A DNA stretch of 64,000 bases from Turritopsis dohrnii (lineage: Eukaryota > Cnidaria > Hydrozoa > Anthoathecata > Oceaniidae). Location of the stretch: contig BQMF02000122.1 of the NCBI GenBank assembly GCA_027922465.2, positions 310,001 through 374,000 on the forward strand, read 5' to 3'. Below the pieces are notes generated by a model. The model did no database searches. It was given only the letters and a program-made list of their open reading frames with translations, and had not been told where the DNA came from. The position numbers and the translations under genes were made by a program. Each line of letters begins with the position of its first letter. The stretch's first letter is position 1. Positions 1-10,388 of this stretch are shown here, piece after piece.

Positions 1-29
1 TTCACCTACTGACAATGGAACTAGAAGTG

Positions 30-420
30 TTCGACTGCAAAATTTTTTTTCTCTTTATGAGAATATCACCAGACCAGTACCCTTTTATCCATTGTTGGTC
101 CTAAATTACAGCGTCATAAGACTCGTCTTTGCGAACCAATATCACAGAGTGAGCGTTTGACACTAACATTACAATATTTAGCGAGTGGAGAATCGCAGCA
201 GTCTCTTAGCTTTTCATTTCAAATCAGTCGTACTGCCATCACTAACATTTAAGCTGACACGGGTGAAAAAATTCGGGGCAGCTTATGTGATTTTTATGTT
301 CGGAGGTTGTTCAGAGGCGGATTGGTTCAAAATTGCCGATGGCTTTTTAGAAGATTGGGATATGGTACATTGTGTTGGTTCCATTGACGGGAAACATGTT
401 GCTACAGAATTCTAAACCCT
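30..420 (+). pseudogene. PIF/Harbinger transposase fragment 1
   Basis: Broken piece of a PIF/Harbinger DDE transposase. Around 60-250 the translation carries the family's N-terminal pattern: 'MSPDQY'-like start, a 'VGPKLQRHKTRL' stretch, 'SERLTLTLQYLASGES' and 'QSLSFSF'. At about 340-410 a second frame gives 'VGSIDGKHV', the region around the first catalytic Asp of the family. An in-frame stop and at least one frame change separate the parts, and the C-terminal two thirds are missing. The piece is followed head-to-tail by another Harbinger fragment, so this end of the window holds two decayed copies. Family assignment is by recalled motif pattern, not by alignment. Confidence 0.7.
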
Positions 421-559
421 TAGAACTGTTCATGCTATGTTCTCACTTGAGCAACAAATATCTTAAAACAGTAAAAAAAATTATATTTGTCTTAAGGCTT
501 AAGATCGCAGTGTTTTAAGCGTTAAGACAATCAGTGAAAACCAGGCTTTACTTTTAAGA

Positions 560-1030
560 TGTTGAAGAAGATTTAAGAAAGTCATTTTGGATTCGTAAAA
601 TTTAGATGGATAGGCAGAAAAAAGGACAGAGTAAAGAACCTACAACTTTTTGACAAAGAATACTTTTTTCGTTGCTTTCGTATGCCTCCAGGAATCTTGG
701 AGGAGTTGGTCTCCCTTGTAGGCCCATTTATAAAGAAAGAAAATGTGAGAGCCCACTGGACCCAGTGAAAGGTTATGTGTTTGTATACATTACTTGGCTA
801 CTGGAGACACCCAGGTAACAATATCTGCAAGTTATAGAATGAGCCAAGCTGTTGTAGGCTACATAATTAATGAAACCTGTGATGTTTTGTGGCAAGTTTT
901 AATTGATGGAAAACATATTGTTATTCAAGCACCAGCTAATTCAGGGTCATCATACTTTAATTACAAGATAACACACGGCATTGTTTTGATGGGAATTTGT
1001 GACGCCAATCACAAATTTACATTAGGCCCT
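560..1030 (+). pseudogene. PIF/Harbinger transposase fragment 2, internally deleted
   Basis: Second Harbinger transposase piece. Frames around 650-780 give 'YFFRCFRMPPGILEELVSL' followed by a 'VGPF' motif. From about 790 one frame reads 'LATGDTQVTISASYRM', then jumps directly to 'IDGKHIVIQAP' and 'SYFNYK'. The residues that normally lie between 'WQVL' and 'IDGKH' are absent, so there is an internal deletion. The match ends abruptly near 1030, where the same open frame runs into a LINE ORF1. That makes an artificial 341-codon fusion with no ATG at its front. No complete catalytic triad remains, so it is not functional. Confidence 0.7.
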
Positions 1031-1054
1031 GGTGGTAAGAAGAGACTGGATAAC

Positions 1055-1819
1055 ATGACAAAGCCAGAACTCATTGCGCTCGTCAATGACTACGAGATGA
1101 AAAACAATCTGCTCTCCAGTGATCTGCAATCGATGAAGAATGATCTGGCCCTGGTGAAAACTCAGAAGGATGAACTAGCCGGTGAGTTAACATCTCTCAG
1201 AGAAGAATTTAACGTTTTTAAAACACAAACTCTGAACACTGGCAGTAATCCTCAAGATCTCTTTAAGGAACGACTTATCGAGCTGGAAAGAAAACTCTAT
1301 GGGAAGGACCAATACAGCCGACAGGAATGCCTTGAAATTCATGGATTTGAAAATGTTGAAAACAACAACGTTGAAGAGGCTGCCCTTGAGGTGCTCAAGG
1401 CAATTGACGTGACTGCCCAGGCTGATAACTTTCACTCGATCCATAAACTAAGAGACAAAAACGTTGTGATCCTAAAATCTGTCAACAGGAGAACAACAGC
1501 GACAATCTTTGAGAATAAAAAGAAGCTAAAATATCTGGATGTTGCATCAAAACAAAACCTTGAGAGACTTGGACTTAGTCCCAAAATTTACATAAACGAG
1601 TCACTGTGTCCCTACTACCGACAAATTCTTGGAAAATGCAATGCCCTCAGGAAAGCCAAGAAAATAAAAAGCTTCTATACCTCCAAGGGAACAGTCATTA
1701 TCACCCTGGAACAACCGAACGAAGAGCACGACACAAAGAAATCAATTACCCACATCAAAGATCTCATTGACTTATTTGGCAAGGACATAATTGACTCTCT
1801 GAGAAAAGGTGCTCAATAA
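1055..1819 (+). CDS. LINE ORF1-like nucleic-acid-binding protein
   Basis: A 254-codon frame from the first ATG after the Harbinger junction (1055) to a TAA at 1819. The N-terminal ~100 residues are rich in Leu, Glu and Lys in a coiled-coil pattern. They are followed by 'YSRQECLEIHGF', the start of an RRM-like region typical of LINE ORF1 proteins of the L1/L2 style, and then a basic C-terminal domain. ORF1 proteins of this kind trimerise through the coiled coil and bind element RNA. It sits 254 bp upstream of the PHD-finger reading frame and in the same orientation, so I read it as ORF1 of the outer LINE. The frame has no stops, although the rest of that element is decayed. The reading frame continues upstream into Harbinger sequence, which is not part of the gene. 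Confidence 0.65.
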   Translation: MTKPELIALVNDYEMKNNLLSSDLQSMKNDLALVKTQKDELAGELTSLREEFNVFKTQTLNTGSNPQDLFKERLIELERKLYGKDQYSRQECLEIHGFENVENNNVEEAALEVLKAIDVTAQADNFHSIHKLRDKNVVILKSVNRRTTATIFENKKKLKYLDVASKQNLERLGLSPKIYINESLCPYYRQILGKCNALRKAKKIKSFYTSKGTVIITLEQPNEEHDTKKSITHIKDLIDLFGKDIIDSLRKGAQ

Positions 1820-2073
1820 TTTTTTTTTTTTATTTAACTTTTGATAGATTTTGTTCCTTTATTCCAGTTCATTTTGATTTATTCTAGACATTAGGTAAAA
1901 CTGAACTTATCTCTGCCTTACTAGCACATTACCACGTTACTGACTTTACCTGCAGCTACAGCTGAAAAAATCTACCCTTATACAGTACATTCACAAAATA
2001 TATAGTTGTATTCTATTCTCCTTATCTCTCTTTTGCTGTCTTTTATACTCTTCCTCTGATCCTTCTTTTTCTT

Positions 2074-2502
2074 ATGCCTGTTAAGTTCCCCTGTGTAGAA
2101 TGTGGTAGAGCAGTTTCCCATAGACATAGAGCTATCAAATGGGACATTTGCAACCTTTGTGTCCACATGAAATGCAATGGTACAAGTGCAAGAAACTACA
2201 ACAACCTTACTCAAGATCAAATCACCTGGTGCTGCAGATCCTGTACCAATTCATCCATTCCTTTTAATGATATATCTAACGAACACCTCAAGCAAACATT
2301 ACAAGGTATGAACAATTCCATCTCTGAAATTACAGATCCTCCTTCTTCTCAATTTGAGTTATTTGAAGCAATTGACACCATTCTCCCAGGAATTAATGAG
2401 TTCAACGAAATCACAAAATCTTGCTCATATTATACCCTAACTGATTTGAACGACATAAAAATACAAGGAAAACCCTTTTCCACCCTACATCTTGCAATGT
2501 AA
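2074..2502 (+). pseudogene. Outer LINE ORF2, N-terminal part with PHD finger
   Basis: A 142-codon frame opening with 'MPVKFPCVECGRAV', then 'WDICNLCVHMKCNGTS' and 'WCCRSC', which together give the Cys4-His-Cys3 spacing of a PHD finger (about residues 7-55). CR1/L2-type LINEs can carry a PHD-like finger before the endonuclease. The frame ends artificially near 2500, where foreign sequence (the inner LINE) begins. The missing continuation, starting 'INSLNLHFEELNELL', is found immediately after the inner LINE's repeat tail at 5942. The two halves therefore belonged to one gene that was split by insertion. Confidence 0.72.
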
Positions 2503-2693
2503 TGGCTTCCGTAACAGACGCAAATATTTGACGTCTGAGGAAATTGAGTAAAAAGCATTATTTTCTGCTCTTTTCCTTGCATTACCTTGCAGAAATCTTT
2601 AAAAAAATGAACAAAGGAGAGGTAGGAGCTAATTGGGCCTTGACTGAGTTCATTTTTTAAGATTTTGTTGGAAATTCAAGAATTTACGACAAC

Positions 2694-5600
2694 ATGGCGT
2701 CAGTGTTAGCGGACGTGTTATTACTGTGTTCAACAGTGTTTATAATTTTAAACATTAGAACAGCTAGTTACATTACGCCAGATGGTATTAGTTGTACATT
2801 GAATGTTGAAGAAATTTATAGTGATAGTGATATGACCCATACATACTCAAGTTTATGGTTAATGAAGAAAAATTACGCACCGAAGCACAAATTTGTACGT
2901 AGATCATGGCTCGCCATTCTTATAATCCTGGCCGGAGATGTTGAAACCTGCCCTGGACCATCTATGAAAGCATTTTTACGGAAAAAAGGGATGAAGATTT
3001 TACATCAAAACCTCAATGGAGTTGGTGGGAAAATCGATTATGTGAGAGAGTTTTTACGAAATAAGGAGGTTAATGTTTTTGGTATCACTGAAAGTCACCT
3101 CAGCAACTCTATAATGGATGAAGAGATCATGGTTGACGAGTATTTTGTTGAAAGACTTGATCAAAAATCTGGAAGCCACGGCGGAGTTATGTGTTACATT
3201 AGAAATGACATAACTTATGAAAGAAGAGAAGATCTCGAAGTTGAGGGAATTGAGGCTATCTGGATCGAAGTTTCTATCCAAAACTCTCGATCTATCTTTA
3301 TTTGTTTCATGTATCGACCCCCGGATTCATCTCGTTATCTCGATAAAAACTTTAGTCAAAAACTTGAGGATATAATTTCTACCGTAAATTACGAAGATAA
3401 AGAGATCATATTGGCTGGAGACATGAATTGCAATTACTCGGAAAAAAACGATCATAATGAAATAAAAAACATCATGAAAATCAATGGTTTCAAGCAACTC
3501 ATCAAAAAACCAACAAGAGTCACTGAGTACACAAAAACACTTATCGATCTTATGTTTTCAAGCAATGAAAGAACTATTTCAGAAACAATTGTTGAGCCAT
3601 CAGCAATGAGTGATCATGACATCGTGGGTATCGTAAGAAAATTACACACACAAAAGTTTTCCCCACATAAGACATATACCAGAGATTTCTCCAAGTATGA
3701 TCCTAACGGATTCAGAAAAGATATAGAAAATGTTAAATGGTATCGAGAGCTCTCAAGCTCGGATTTTAATACTTCTTGGAATAACTTTAAATCGAAACTA
3801 CTTGAGATAGTAAACCAGCACGCCCCCATTAAAGAAAAAATGGTTCGTGGTAAACCAGCACCTTGGCTGACTGTCGAGATTAAACGCTTAATAAATGAAC
3901 GTGATCACTACTTGAAAGAAGCACGACGTACTAATTCTCCAACTGACTGGTCCAAATATCGTCGCCTTCGGAATTCAACTACTTACGCTATTCGGCGATC
4001 TAAAAGTAACTACTGTTGTAATCTCTTGCAGGAAAACTCATTCAAACCTGCAGATTTTTGGAAATGCATTAAAAAACTTTTTCCATCTAAGCCGAAATCA
4101 AATAATAGTATACCTTCAACGATGAAAGTTAACGGCGAAAAATGTGCTGACAAACAATCAATAGTAAATTCGCTATGTGGCTTTTTCTCGACTGTTGGTT
4201 CAAAGTTACAATGTGAAATTACCTCGATACGTGATCGAACATGGAAATCATATAGCAATATGCACATTGGTACTAATAATAAATTACGTAAAGTGTTCAA
4301 ATTTAAAGCTGTTTCCCCAGAGTACATTCAGAAACTACTACGATCATTGAAAGCCTCTAAAGCCACTGGCCATGACAGCATTCCTGCATCATTGCTGAAA
4401 GACGCTCAAAGAGAACTATCACTTCCTCTCTGTTACTTAGCGAATACAAGCTGGAAGTCTGGATCCTTCCCTACATCAGAAAAAATTGCAAAGGTCACAC
4501 CAGTTTACAAAGCTGGAGAACGCTCCAGTTTTGATAATTACCGTCCAATCTCTATACTCAATGTCATGTCGAAAATCTTAGAAAGAATTGTCTTAGAGCA
4601 ACTCACTGAATTTCTAGAAACAAATAATCTATTATATGAACATCAATATGGCTTTAGGAAGCGAAAATCAACTCAGGATGCTGTTCTCAACTTACACGAA
4701 CAGATACGACAGAATATGGATAAAAGAAAATGCACAGGTGCAATGTACATTGACTTACGAAAGGCCTTTGACACTGTTAGTCACTCATGCCTTCTCAGTA
4801 AGCTTCCGTTCTATGGTATCTGCGATATTGAATTGGATTGGTTATCTGACTACCTCTTCAACCGAAAGCAATACGTGTCATGTGATCAAACCTATTCGGG
4901 AATGTACGAGATAATCTTTGGTGTTCCGCAAGGATCCATACTTGGTCCCTTGCTCTTTATTTTGCTAGTAAATGATGCACATCTAGGACTTGATAAATGC
5001 AAACTGTTGATGTATGCCGATGATGCTGTTTTACTGTACTCTCATGAGTCTACCACAACTATCGAAAATACATTGTGTAGAGAAGGAAAATATTTATTCA
5101 GGTGGTTTGAAAGTAATCATCTCATATTAAATCTCAAACCTGGTAAAACAGAGTATGTCATATATGGCACTGCCCAAAAATTGAAGACGCAACCATCCTG
5201 TGTTATTAACATCCTTGGCTCAACCATTCACCAGGAACTGAAATATGAGTATTTGGGCATTATCTTTGATAAGAACTTATCGATGCTTGATCAAAGTTCG
5301 AAACTAATCAAGAAAGTGAGTCAAAGACTGAAGTTATTGAAACGCGTACGTTCTAATTTGACAAGTAAAGCTGCTGAAGCAATTTATAGAGCAATGATTG
5401 AGCCGATAATGCTATATTGTGCTCCTGTATACCTTGGATTAACACCTGTTTGTACAAAATTAAATCGTCTGGGGAAGAAAGCTTCCGAAGTTATCGGAGC
5501 AGGGAATCAGAAATCTGTAACCAGCAGGATCAAGGAAAGATCAGCTATTGAAGTGTTCCAACATCTGCATGGAATCAAAAACAATTTATTCCATTTCGAA

Positions 5601-5786
5601 AGATTCCAACATAGCATTACAACTCGAGGAAATGGGAATCGTTTGGTTGTTCCGAAATCTAGAACTGAGTCTGGAAGACGATCATTTGCTGTCCAAGGTG
5701 CCCTGACCTTCAATGAATTATCTGACAACTTAAGAAGAGAAGAATCCATCTGTAAATTTAAAAGTTTAATTTATTCAGCTGTCTAA
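2694..5786 (+). CDS. LINE endonuclease-reverse transcriptase with N-terminal signal-like and 2A-like segments
   Basis: Intact 1,030-codon frame. Residues 1-25 form a hydrophobic, signal-peptide-like stretch. Residues 81-89 (2934-2960) read GDVETCPGP, a 2A-like motif with Cys where Asn is usual, preceded by a hydrophobic run. An APE-type endonuclease follows: 'HQNLNG', 'ITESHL', 'YRPPD', 'LAGDMN', 'LIDLMF' and 'SDHDIV' (about 100-310). The reverse transcriptase has 'NYRPISIL', 'QYGFRKRKST', 'DLRKAFDTV', 'GVPQGSILGPLLF' and the catalytic 'MYADD' near residue 774. A thumb/C-terminal region ends at residue 1030. ATG 2694 is chosen because the second LINE at 62106 starts with the same ATGGCGTCA. 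The protein would nick target DNA and copy the element RNA. All key motifs are present. Confidence 0.88.
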   Translation: MASVLADVLLLCSTVFIILNIRTASYITPDGISCTLNVEEIYSDSDMTHTYSSLWLMKKNYAPKHKFVRRSWLAILIILAGDVETCPGPSMKAFLRKKGMKILHQNLNGVGGKIDYVREFLRNKEVNVFGITESHLSNSIMDEEIMVDEYFVERLDQKSGSHGGVMCYIRNDITYERREDLEVEGIEAIWIEVSIQNSRSIFICFMYRPPDSSRYLDKNFSQKLEDIISTVNYEDKEIILAGDMNCNYSEKNDHNEIKNIMKINGFKQLIKKPTRVTEYTKTLIDLMFSSNERTISETIVEPSAMSDHDIVGIVRKLHTQKFSPHKTYTRDFSKYDPNGFRKDIENVKWYRELSSSDFNTSWNNFKSKLLEIVNQHAPIKEKMVRGKPAPWLTVEIKRLINERDHYLKEARRTNSPTDWSKYRRLRNSTTYAIRRSKSNYCCNLLQENSFKPADFWKCIKKLFPSKPKSNNSIPSTMKVNGEKCADKQSIVNSLCGFFSTVGSKLQCEITSIRDRTWKSYSNMHIGTNNKLRKVFKFKAVSPEYIQKLLRSLKASKATGHDSIPASLLKDAQRELSLPLCYLANTSWKSGSFPTSEKIAKVTPVYKAGERSSFDNYRPISILNVMSKILERIVLEQLTEFLETNNLLYEHQYGFRKRKSTQDAVLNLHEQIRQNMDKRKCTGAMYIDLRKAFDTVSHSCLLSKLPFYGICDIELDWLSDYLFNRKQYVSCDQTYSGMYEIIFGVPQGSILGPLLFILLVNDAHLGLDKCKLLMYADDAVLLYSHESTTTIENTLCREGKYLFRWFESNHLILNLKPGKTEYVIYGTAQKLKTQPSCVINILGSTIHQELKYEYLGIIFDKNLSMLDQSSKLIKKVSQRLKLLKRVRSNLTSKAAEAIYRAMIEPIMLYCAPVYLGLTPVCTKLNRLGKKASEVIGAGNQKSVTSRIKERSAIEVFQHLHGIKNNLFHFERFQHSITTRGNGNRLVVPKSRTESGRRSFAVQGALTFNELSDNLRREESICKFKSLIYSAV

Positions 5787-5895
5787 TTAGTCTTGTATCT
5801 TTTTTGTATATTCTAGTTTTTTATTGTAATTTATAAAACAGGTCCTTTATTGATAGCAGAATTTTAATTTCTGAAAAAGTCAACCTGTATATGTT

Positions 5896-5898
<3 letters not shown>

Positions 5899-5941
<43 letters not shown>
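5899..5941 (+). repeat. (AAT)n microsatellite tail of the inner LINE
   Basis: About 14 copies of ATA/AAT directly after the short 3' UTR of the inner LINE and directly before the resumed outer-LINE coding sequence. CR1/L2-group LINEs end in short tandem repeats rather than poly(A), so this marks the 3' end of the insertion. Confidence 0.85.
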
Positions 5942-8786
5942 TTAACTCTCTAAACCTACACTTTGAAGAGCTAAATGAACTACTTCGAAACACTAAAGCT
6001 AAATTTGATATTGTTGGAATCACAGAATCTGGTCTCAAGGATAAATCAGTCCAACCTCCTAATTTAACTAACTATGCTCATGAAGACTGCTTTACCACCA
6101 CAAAAAAAGGTGGATCCAGAATTTATATAAACAAAGCCTTAAACTATATTCCACGCAAAGATCTTACACTTCAAGATAACGAACCAGGTGTTGATTCTGT
6201 TATTGTTGAAATCATAAATGCCAAAACTAAAAATTGTGGTTGGAAACATCTACAAACACCCAAACTTTGATATTGGAACTTTTAATGCACTTTATCACCA
6301 ACTTCTCTGTAAACTCACTAACGAAAACAAAGAACTCAGCATCATGGGAGATTTTAATATAAACCTCTTACACTCTGAAAAACATACTCTAACTTGAGAT
6401 TTCTTAAACCTAAACCTTGAAAGCTTTCTGAAACCTTTTATTTTAAAACCTACACGGGTGACAAGTCACTCTGCAACACTTATTGATAACATTTTCTCGA
6501 CCTTCTCTAAGGACAATTTTGTTTCAGGAAATCTTATCTGCTCTATTTCCGATCACCTGCCTCAATTTTCAATTTTTGGCATTGACAAAACCATTACGTA
6601 TGAAAAACCTAAAACAGTTTTAGACTTCAACAATTTTAATAGAGAAAATTTCCTTCTTGACTTTCTCTCTATCGACTGGCATGAACTTTTTTCTAACTCT
6701 GACCCAGAGCAGAAGATGAATTTAATGATTGATAAGATTGACAGACTTGTTAAAGAAAACACACCTCTAAGAAACATTTCTAGCTCTAAACAAGACGGGT
6801 CCAAACCATGGATAACTCAAGGTATTATAAAATCCATTCAAACAAAAAACAAACTATTCAAAAAATTCATCACCTGCAAAAACAAAGAAAATAAAGCTAA
6901 TAAAGAACACATTTTTAAAATGTATAGAAACTGACTCCTTACTATTCAAAGACAAAGCAAAACTAATTATTTCGTAGATTACTTTCAAAATCACCAACGT
7001 GACATCAAAAAAATTTGGACTGGTATTAATGGGATAATTAAAGGTTCAATCAAAAGCAACAACTTCCCAAAAATGATTATGGATGGAAATAAGTCTATTG
7101 TTAATCAACAACAAATAACTGATCATTTCAACAAGTTCTACAGTTCCATTGCTGAAAAAACAAAACTCAAAATTCCTCAAACTGATAGACAATATGATCA
7201 TTATCTGAAAAAGCCTGTAAATAAAACTTTTTTTTCTAGATCCCACCGACAGCTCTGAAATTGCTAAATTAATATTAAACCTTGACTCCAACAAGTCAGT
7301 AGGACCAGGAAGCATCCCAACTAAAATTTTGAAACTCATAACTCCTACCATATCACCGATAATGTCAGAAATTTTTAATGAATGTATACTCACTGGACAT
7401 TTTCCATCATGTCTCAAATTTGAAAAGGTAGTGCCTGTCTTTAAAAAAGGTTCAAAACTATCTGCTGGTAATTACCAACCCATTTTGTTGCTCTCAAATA
7501 TTGGAAAACTCTTTGAAAGGATCATTTATAACAGGGTCTATAAATTCCTTGAAGACAATAAAATTCTTTACCAAAATCAGTTTGGGTCCAGAGAAGGCCA
7601 TAGTACGAATCATGCTCTAATTTCTCTAACCGAACTCATTAGAAATGCTCTTGATAAAAAGGAATTTGGAGTTGGTGTGTTCATCGACTTGCAAAAAGCA
7701 TTTGATACGGTTGAACACTCGATCCTCCTTAAAAAACTTAGTCACTATGGATTTAGAGGTATTGTCAATGATTTTTTCAAAAGCTACTTAACTGAAAGGT
7801 CTCAGAAGGTACTAAACTCTAGTTACAGTGTAATCAAACATGGTGTTCCCCAAGGATCTGTTCTAGGGCCTTTACTGTTCCTTATTTACATAAACGACCT
7901 AAACAAAGCAATCAAACACTCAACAACAATGCATTTCGCAGACGATACAAACATCCTATGCCATGACAAATCGATGAAGAAACTTAACAAGAACATTAAT
8001 GAAGATCTTAAATTACTGGTCCTCTGGCTTAGAGCCAACAAAATTGCACTTAATTCGGGTAAGACTGAACTTATCATATTCCGACCTAAAAATAAAACCA
8101 TGACAAAACATTTAAATTTCAGGCTTAATGGCCAAAAACTTAGTCCATCAAAAACTGTCAATTGCCTAGGTGTCACCCTTGATGAGTCGCTAAATTGGAA
8201 TGCCCACTTAAACAACATTTTACCTAAACTAGCTACAGCCATTGGTATACTGGCAAAACTTAGGCACTTAGTCAACTATCAAACCCTCAGGTCGGTTTAC
8301 TTCTCTTTATTTGAATCCCACCTCAACTACGGTGCTCAATCCTGGGGTCAATCTTCTATTTCTATCAAAGACAGACTCTCTAAACTGCAAAATAAAGCTC
8401 TACGGATAATGCATTTTAAAGATTTTAGATCCCATGCAAAACCTCTATACATTCAAGCCAAAATTCTGCCGTTTGCACTAAACCTCAAACTAAAAAACTG
8501 TACATTTGCACACAATCAACTAAATGGGAAATTACCATCCAATTTTTCCTTGTTTTGTAAACTAATGGGAAACACCCATGGTCTCAACACAAAGTCTTCT
8601 AAGGTTAAACTTCAAATAACACGGACAGAAACAGTGAGATATGGTACCTACAGTGTCCAAAACCTAGTCGCTTCACACTGGAATGAAATTGTCCCAAACC
8701 TTAAAGTAGACTTTAAAAAAGTCTCAAAAGAAACACTAGCAACTCATATTAAAGCATATTTGATCATGAAGCTTGCCTCTCTCTGA
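5942..8786 (+). pseudogene. Outer LINE ORF2, endonuclease and reverse transcriptase part
   Basis: Continuation of the PHD-finger frame cut at 2500. An APE-type endonuclease is readable in pieces: 'VGITESGL' near 6015, 'IMGDFNINL' near 6345, and 'LIDNIFSTF' with 'ISDHLPQ' at about 6480-6570. Several frameshifts and a TGA near 6396 break it. From 7329 to 8786 one 485-codon frame covers the RT: 'GSREGHST', 'FIDLQKAFDTVEH', 'GVPQGSVLGPLLF', and the catalytic 'FADDTN' at about 7936. The thumb and C-terminal region follow. The RT frame is clean while the endonuclease is broken, so this copy cannot make a full ORF2 protein. It differs clearly from the inner LINE (FADD versus YADD, a different N-terminus), so it is another family. 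Confidence 0.8.
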
Positions 8787-9239
8787 AAAATTCATTTATT
8801 TATTATTTTTTTTTTTTTATTTGTTAATTTTTTCCTCTTATTTTACTTTCATGTTGATATGTCTCTCTCTCATACTTCACATCCTAAGATCATACATAAC
8901 CCCAGCCTGACCATGATAAGTTCTGCTCGATGACCCTGCTCTCCCACATTCTTCCCGGACACTTGACTCTGGCACCATCCCTGCGTTCATTTCGATAACA
9001 ACATTTCTTCTTTCCTTCCTTCTTCCTTCTCACTCACTCACTCTCTTCTTCTTCTTTCCTCCTCAATCCTCTTTCTATTTTTTCATCTCAAAAACCCTTC
9101 TCTCAATAATTAATATTCTTATACAACTATCCCCTCTACTACATTTTTTTTGAGGTCCTGTGTTCCCACTAGCTATGCTATTTTCAGAGGTTCCCCTCAC
9201 CTCTTGCCCTGGATTCCAAACTATTAACTCATATGCCTT
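8787..9239 (+). other. 3' UTR and pyrimidine-rich tail of the outer LINE
   Basis: No coding sequence seen. The segment is strongly C/T-rich on the plus strand, with runs such as 'tctttccttccttcttcc' and several T-runs, and directly follows the RT stop codon. It most likely is the LINE 3' UTR. Its right edge against the Ty3/gypsy LTR is estimated at about 9240. Confidence 0.45.
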
Positions 9240-9369
9240 GCTAACCAGCCTTAGATAATAAACAAATGTCGTTCTTATTAGTTGTAATATTTATATACTA
9301 AAAGAATGTGGTTATCTAAAAGAAAGAATACAAACATAACGTAATGTCATTAAACGCATAGTCTCTACA
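9240..9369 (-). repeat. Putative 3' LTR of the minus-strand Ty3/gypsy element
   Basis: The minus strand reads a purine run (ctggggggaga, about 9370-9380) followed by TGTAGAGACTATGCG, the arrangement expected for a polypurine tract and LTR start. Within the next ~130 bp there is a TATATAAATA box-like sequence, and a CA end could lie near 9240. No second LTR exists for comparison, so the outer boundary is a guess. Confidence 0.42.
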
Positions 9370-9557
9370 TCTCCCCCCAGATTGCATGTGTCATGAAGGC
9401 GCATCAATCGACAGTCTATACAACAAGGCACGCGTGGTATTGCGTTAAGTTTTCAGTCTACTTTTGTAGGCCTGGGTTTGATTAGTCAATAGTTCTAACG
9501 AGGCCCTGTTCTAGGGACAAATTTGCCGGTCTCGGGCTCATAAATTTTGGCAGGTCG

Positions 9558-10388
9558 TCAGAGGCGAGTAGGCCTGGACTGTGGCGATGAAGGCATCACC
9601 GTCGCCTTGTCCCCAGAAGAACTAATAGGTGGTGACTGAGGAGGTGGTAGTACGTCGGTAGGAGTCGGAGGTTGTTGGAGGCGAGTAAACTTGCACCGTG
9701 GCGTCAAAGGCATTACCGTCACCTTGTCTCCAGTGGAACCAAGTGGTGTTGACTGAGGCTGTGGTGGCACATCTGTAGTGGTCCCAGATAGAGCACGATC
9801 GTCATTGTCGTCGACGGGTGTACTGTCCATGGGAACAGTACGTTGATGCACCAAGGTGGGTTGGAGAGAGCTTGCGGGAGGTGATACTGGTTGGGTTGAG
9901 TCAGATCCGTACAGCAAGTGTGGCTTGTAGCGTCTAAGGAATTGTCGGTTGAGTGTTGTAAGCCTCCCGGTGCCGTTAGCCTTTACCACGTATTGGTCAT
10001 GGTCTTTGACCTCAACAACTATCCCACTGCGATCCCAGCGAGTTGGGTAATTCCCAGTCTGGTTCTGTTTAAAGACTGTAGATCCAACAGGGAGGAGTGG
10101 TAGTGATCGAGTATGTTCATGCAGATCATCGAGTGATTTGACATATCTAGTCTTCAATGCCTGTTCCTTAAGACGCCATGCTTCTCTCCAGTGGCCCACA
10201 AATTGCTCATTTCCAAATGTATCAACATCTTTACGAATAATAGGTAATGTGTCTCTCAATGGATGACCGAAGAGAATCTCAGCTGGCGACAACTGACACC
10301 CAGGGTCTGGGGTGTTACGTTGGATAAGTAGAGCTAGCACCATCTTGTCATTATCCAGGTTACCATGATGGTCAACATTATCCATCAG
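9558..10388 (-). pseudogene. Ty3/gypsy integrase C-terminal region
   Basis: About 275 codons continuing the integrase after a TGA at 10389. Visible parts are 'CQLSPAEILFGHPLRD', the conserved tail motif of Ty3/gypsy integrases, then 'VGSTVFKQNQTGNYPTRWD' and 'GIVVEV', the small beta-barrel DNA-binding module. A long Pro/Ser/Thr tail follows. The tail contains a tandem duplication of roughly 35 residues, with 'GDKVTVMPLTP' echoed by 'GDKATVMPSSP'. Homologous tail sequence exists at 22448-23095 without that duplication. No chromodomain signature is evident. Confidence 0.75.

Larger units (their letters stand above)
2499..5941 (+). mobile_element. Inserted CR1/L2-like LINE, apparently full length
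   Basis: About 3.4 kb inserted into the outer LINE's ORF2. It consists of a ~195 bp 5' leader, one uninterrupted 1,030-codon ORF, a ~112 bp 3' UTR and an (AAT)n tail. The junctions are visible because the outer coding sequence stops near 2500 and resumes at 5942. No ORF1 is present, so either this lineage lacks one or the copy is 5'-truncated upstream of the leader. The intact ORF suggests a recent insertion. I could not define a clear target-site duplication, which is common for CR1-type elements. The exact left edge is uncertain by perhaps 10 bp. Confidence 0.8.

Noticed and set aside
794..1054. Front of a 341-codon frame leading into LINE ORF1
   Set aside because: It is decayed Harbinger sequence that happens to be in frame. 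It has no ATG and is not an N-terminal extension of ORF1.
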